In this document: in pieces, positions 63,485 through 64,000 of the stretch
Layout of the letters: every line of letters starts with the position of its first letter
Numbering within the stretch: the first letter of the stretch is position 1
Assembly (NCBI RefSeq): GCF_002443255.2
Contig: NW_019211455.1
Coordinates: forward strand, 60,140,764-60,204,763
Direction: 5' to 3'
Source of the DNA: Varroa destructor
Lineage: Eukaryota; Arthropoda; Arachnida; Mesostigmata; Varroidae
Length of the DNA stretch: 64,000 nt
The notes under the pieces: model-generated
Database searches by the model: none
Seen by the model: the letters and a program-made list of their open reading frames with translations, nothing else
What the model was told of the DNA's origin: nothing
Translations under genes and position numbers: made by a program

Positions 63485-64000
63485 TGTTTGACAAGCTGTA
63501 CGCCTTTAAGTCTGCTGATGTACTTGTGTGTAATGTTATTTCCATGGTTCAATGGTTATATTTACAGATACAGCCTGCTGCCAACAAAAAAATCTAATGT
63601 TTATTTTTAAAAACCTCAGGTTTTCCAAAAGCAAAAGAAAACTAATACTGCCAAATCTTTAAAAAACCGAGGGAAACGCAATCAAATATTCCCTTTTTGT
63701 TTATACTAATAACACAGTTATGGGTTATATCAACTGCTTGTATGGTCGTATTTCGCGCTACTATTTATCATTAACTCCTCTACAGCTAGAAAACTATGTA
63801 CTATATCTGAGCCGATAGAGTTTTTCAAATATGTTAGAATGATGTTTACAGACACAAGCCGATTTTCTGCCCAATTTCTAGTTTGTTAACGGTCAAGTAT
63901 TATGTACCATCGAAAAGTAAGCCTATCACAGTTTCTTCCGGGTTATACAGTTATCTCGATTTTATAATTCAGGTTGCTTCAAGTTCAGGCACTAAAGTAG
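63485..64000. other. Right end, nothing supported
   Basis: No feature is supported here. The plus frame at 63407-63610, which begins within the preceding exon candidate, is probably chance. Confidence 0.4.

Noticed and set aside
1..64000. CRISPR arrays, operons, phage or bacterial defence systems
   Set aside because: No repeat-spacer pattern and no prokaryotic gene organisation; the window is eukaryotic with spliceosomal introns.

Overview
This is an AT-rich window of animal nuclear DNA, with GT-AG introns, GTAAGT-type donors and long non-coding stretches. It is most likely from an arthropod. A mite or other arachnid is my guess from the general look of the fatty-acid elongase and tetraspanin, and is inference only. 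There is no operon structure, and the few genes I can support are nearly all on the minus strand. A run of exactly 100 N at 52994-53093 marks an assembly gap.

Three loci are well supported. (1) At 4.6-9.1 kb (minus) a four-coding-exon gene can be joined in one frame at all three junctions. It encodes about 416 aa: a putative secreted, cysteine-free, His/Ser/Thr/Met-rich protein that I do not recognise. (2) At 40.9-41.7 kb (minus) an uninterrupted 285-aa CDS encodes a very-long-chain fatty acid elongase (ELOVL family) with all diagnostic motifs. An intron acceptor lies just 5' of the start codon. (3) At 55.8-62.8 kb (minus) there is a multi-exon tetraspanin. Exons for the small loop, TM2, TM3, the CCG half of the large loop and the PPSCC/TM4 end are visible. 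The TM1 exon is not identified with confidence, and one phase mismatch implies a missed microexon in the 5.8-kb last intron.

Less certain items are exons or gene remnants: an open frame cut by the left edge (2-232), a small membrane-type ORF (3930-4184), a probable terminal exon (10184-10413), a Cys-rich frame with one in-frame stop (21909-22232), a two-exon gene end of unknown family (36377-36919), a GC-rich ORF upstream of the elongase (42290-42670), hydrophobic exon-like frames inside the last tetraspanin intron (58440-60076), and frames beside the assembly gap. One mobile-element relic is clear: a decayed mariner/IS630-type transposase on the minus strand at 31303-32161. Weaker relics lie at 48.3-49.1 kb and 19.2-20.1 kb.

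The rest is AT-rich sequence with (TA)n and (TAA)n tracts and several clean inverted repeats. The largest is a 43-bp-arm hairpin at 57162-57295. No tRNA, rRNA, CRISPR array or gene cluster was found. The genes do not form an evident pathway: one acts in ER lipid elongation, one organises membrane proteins, and one is probably exported.
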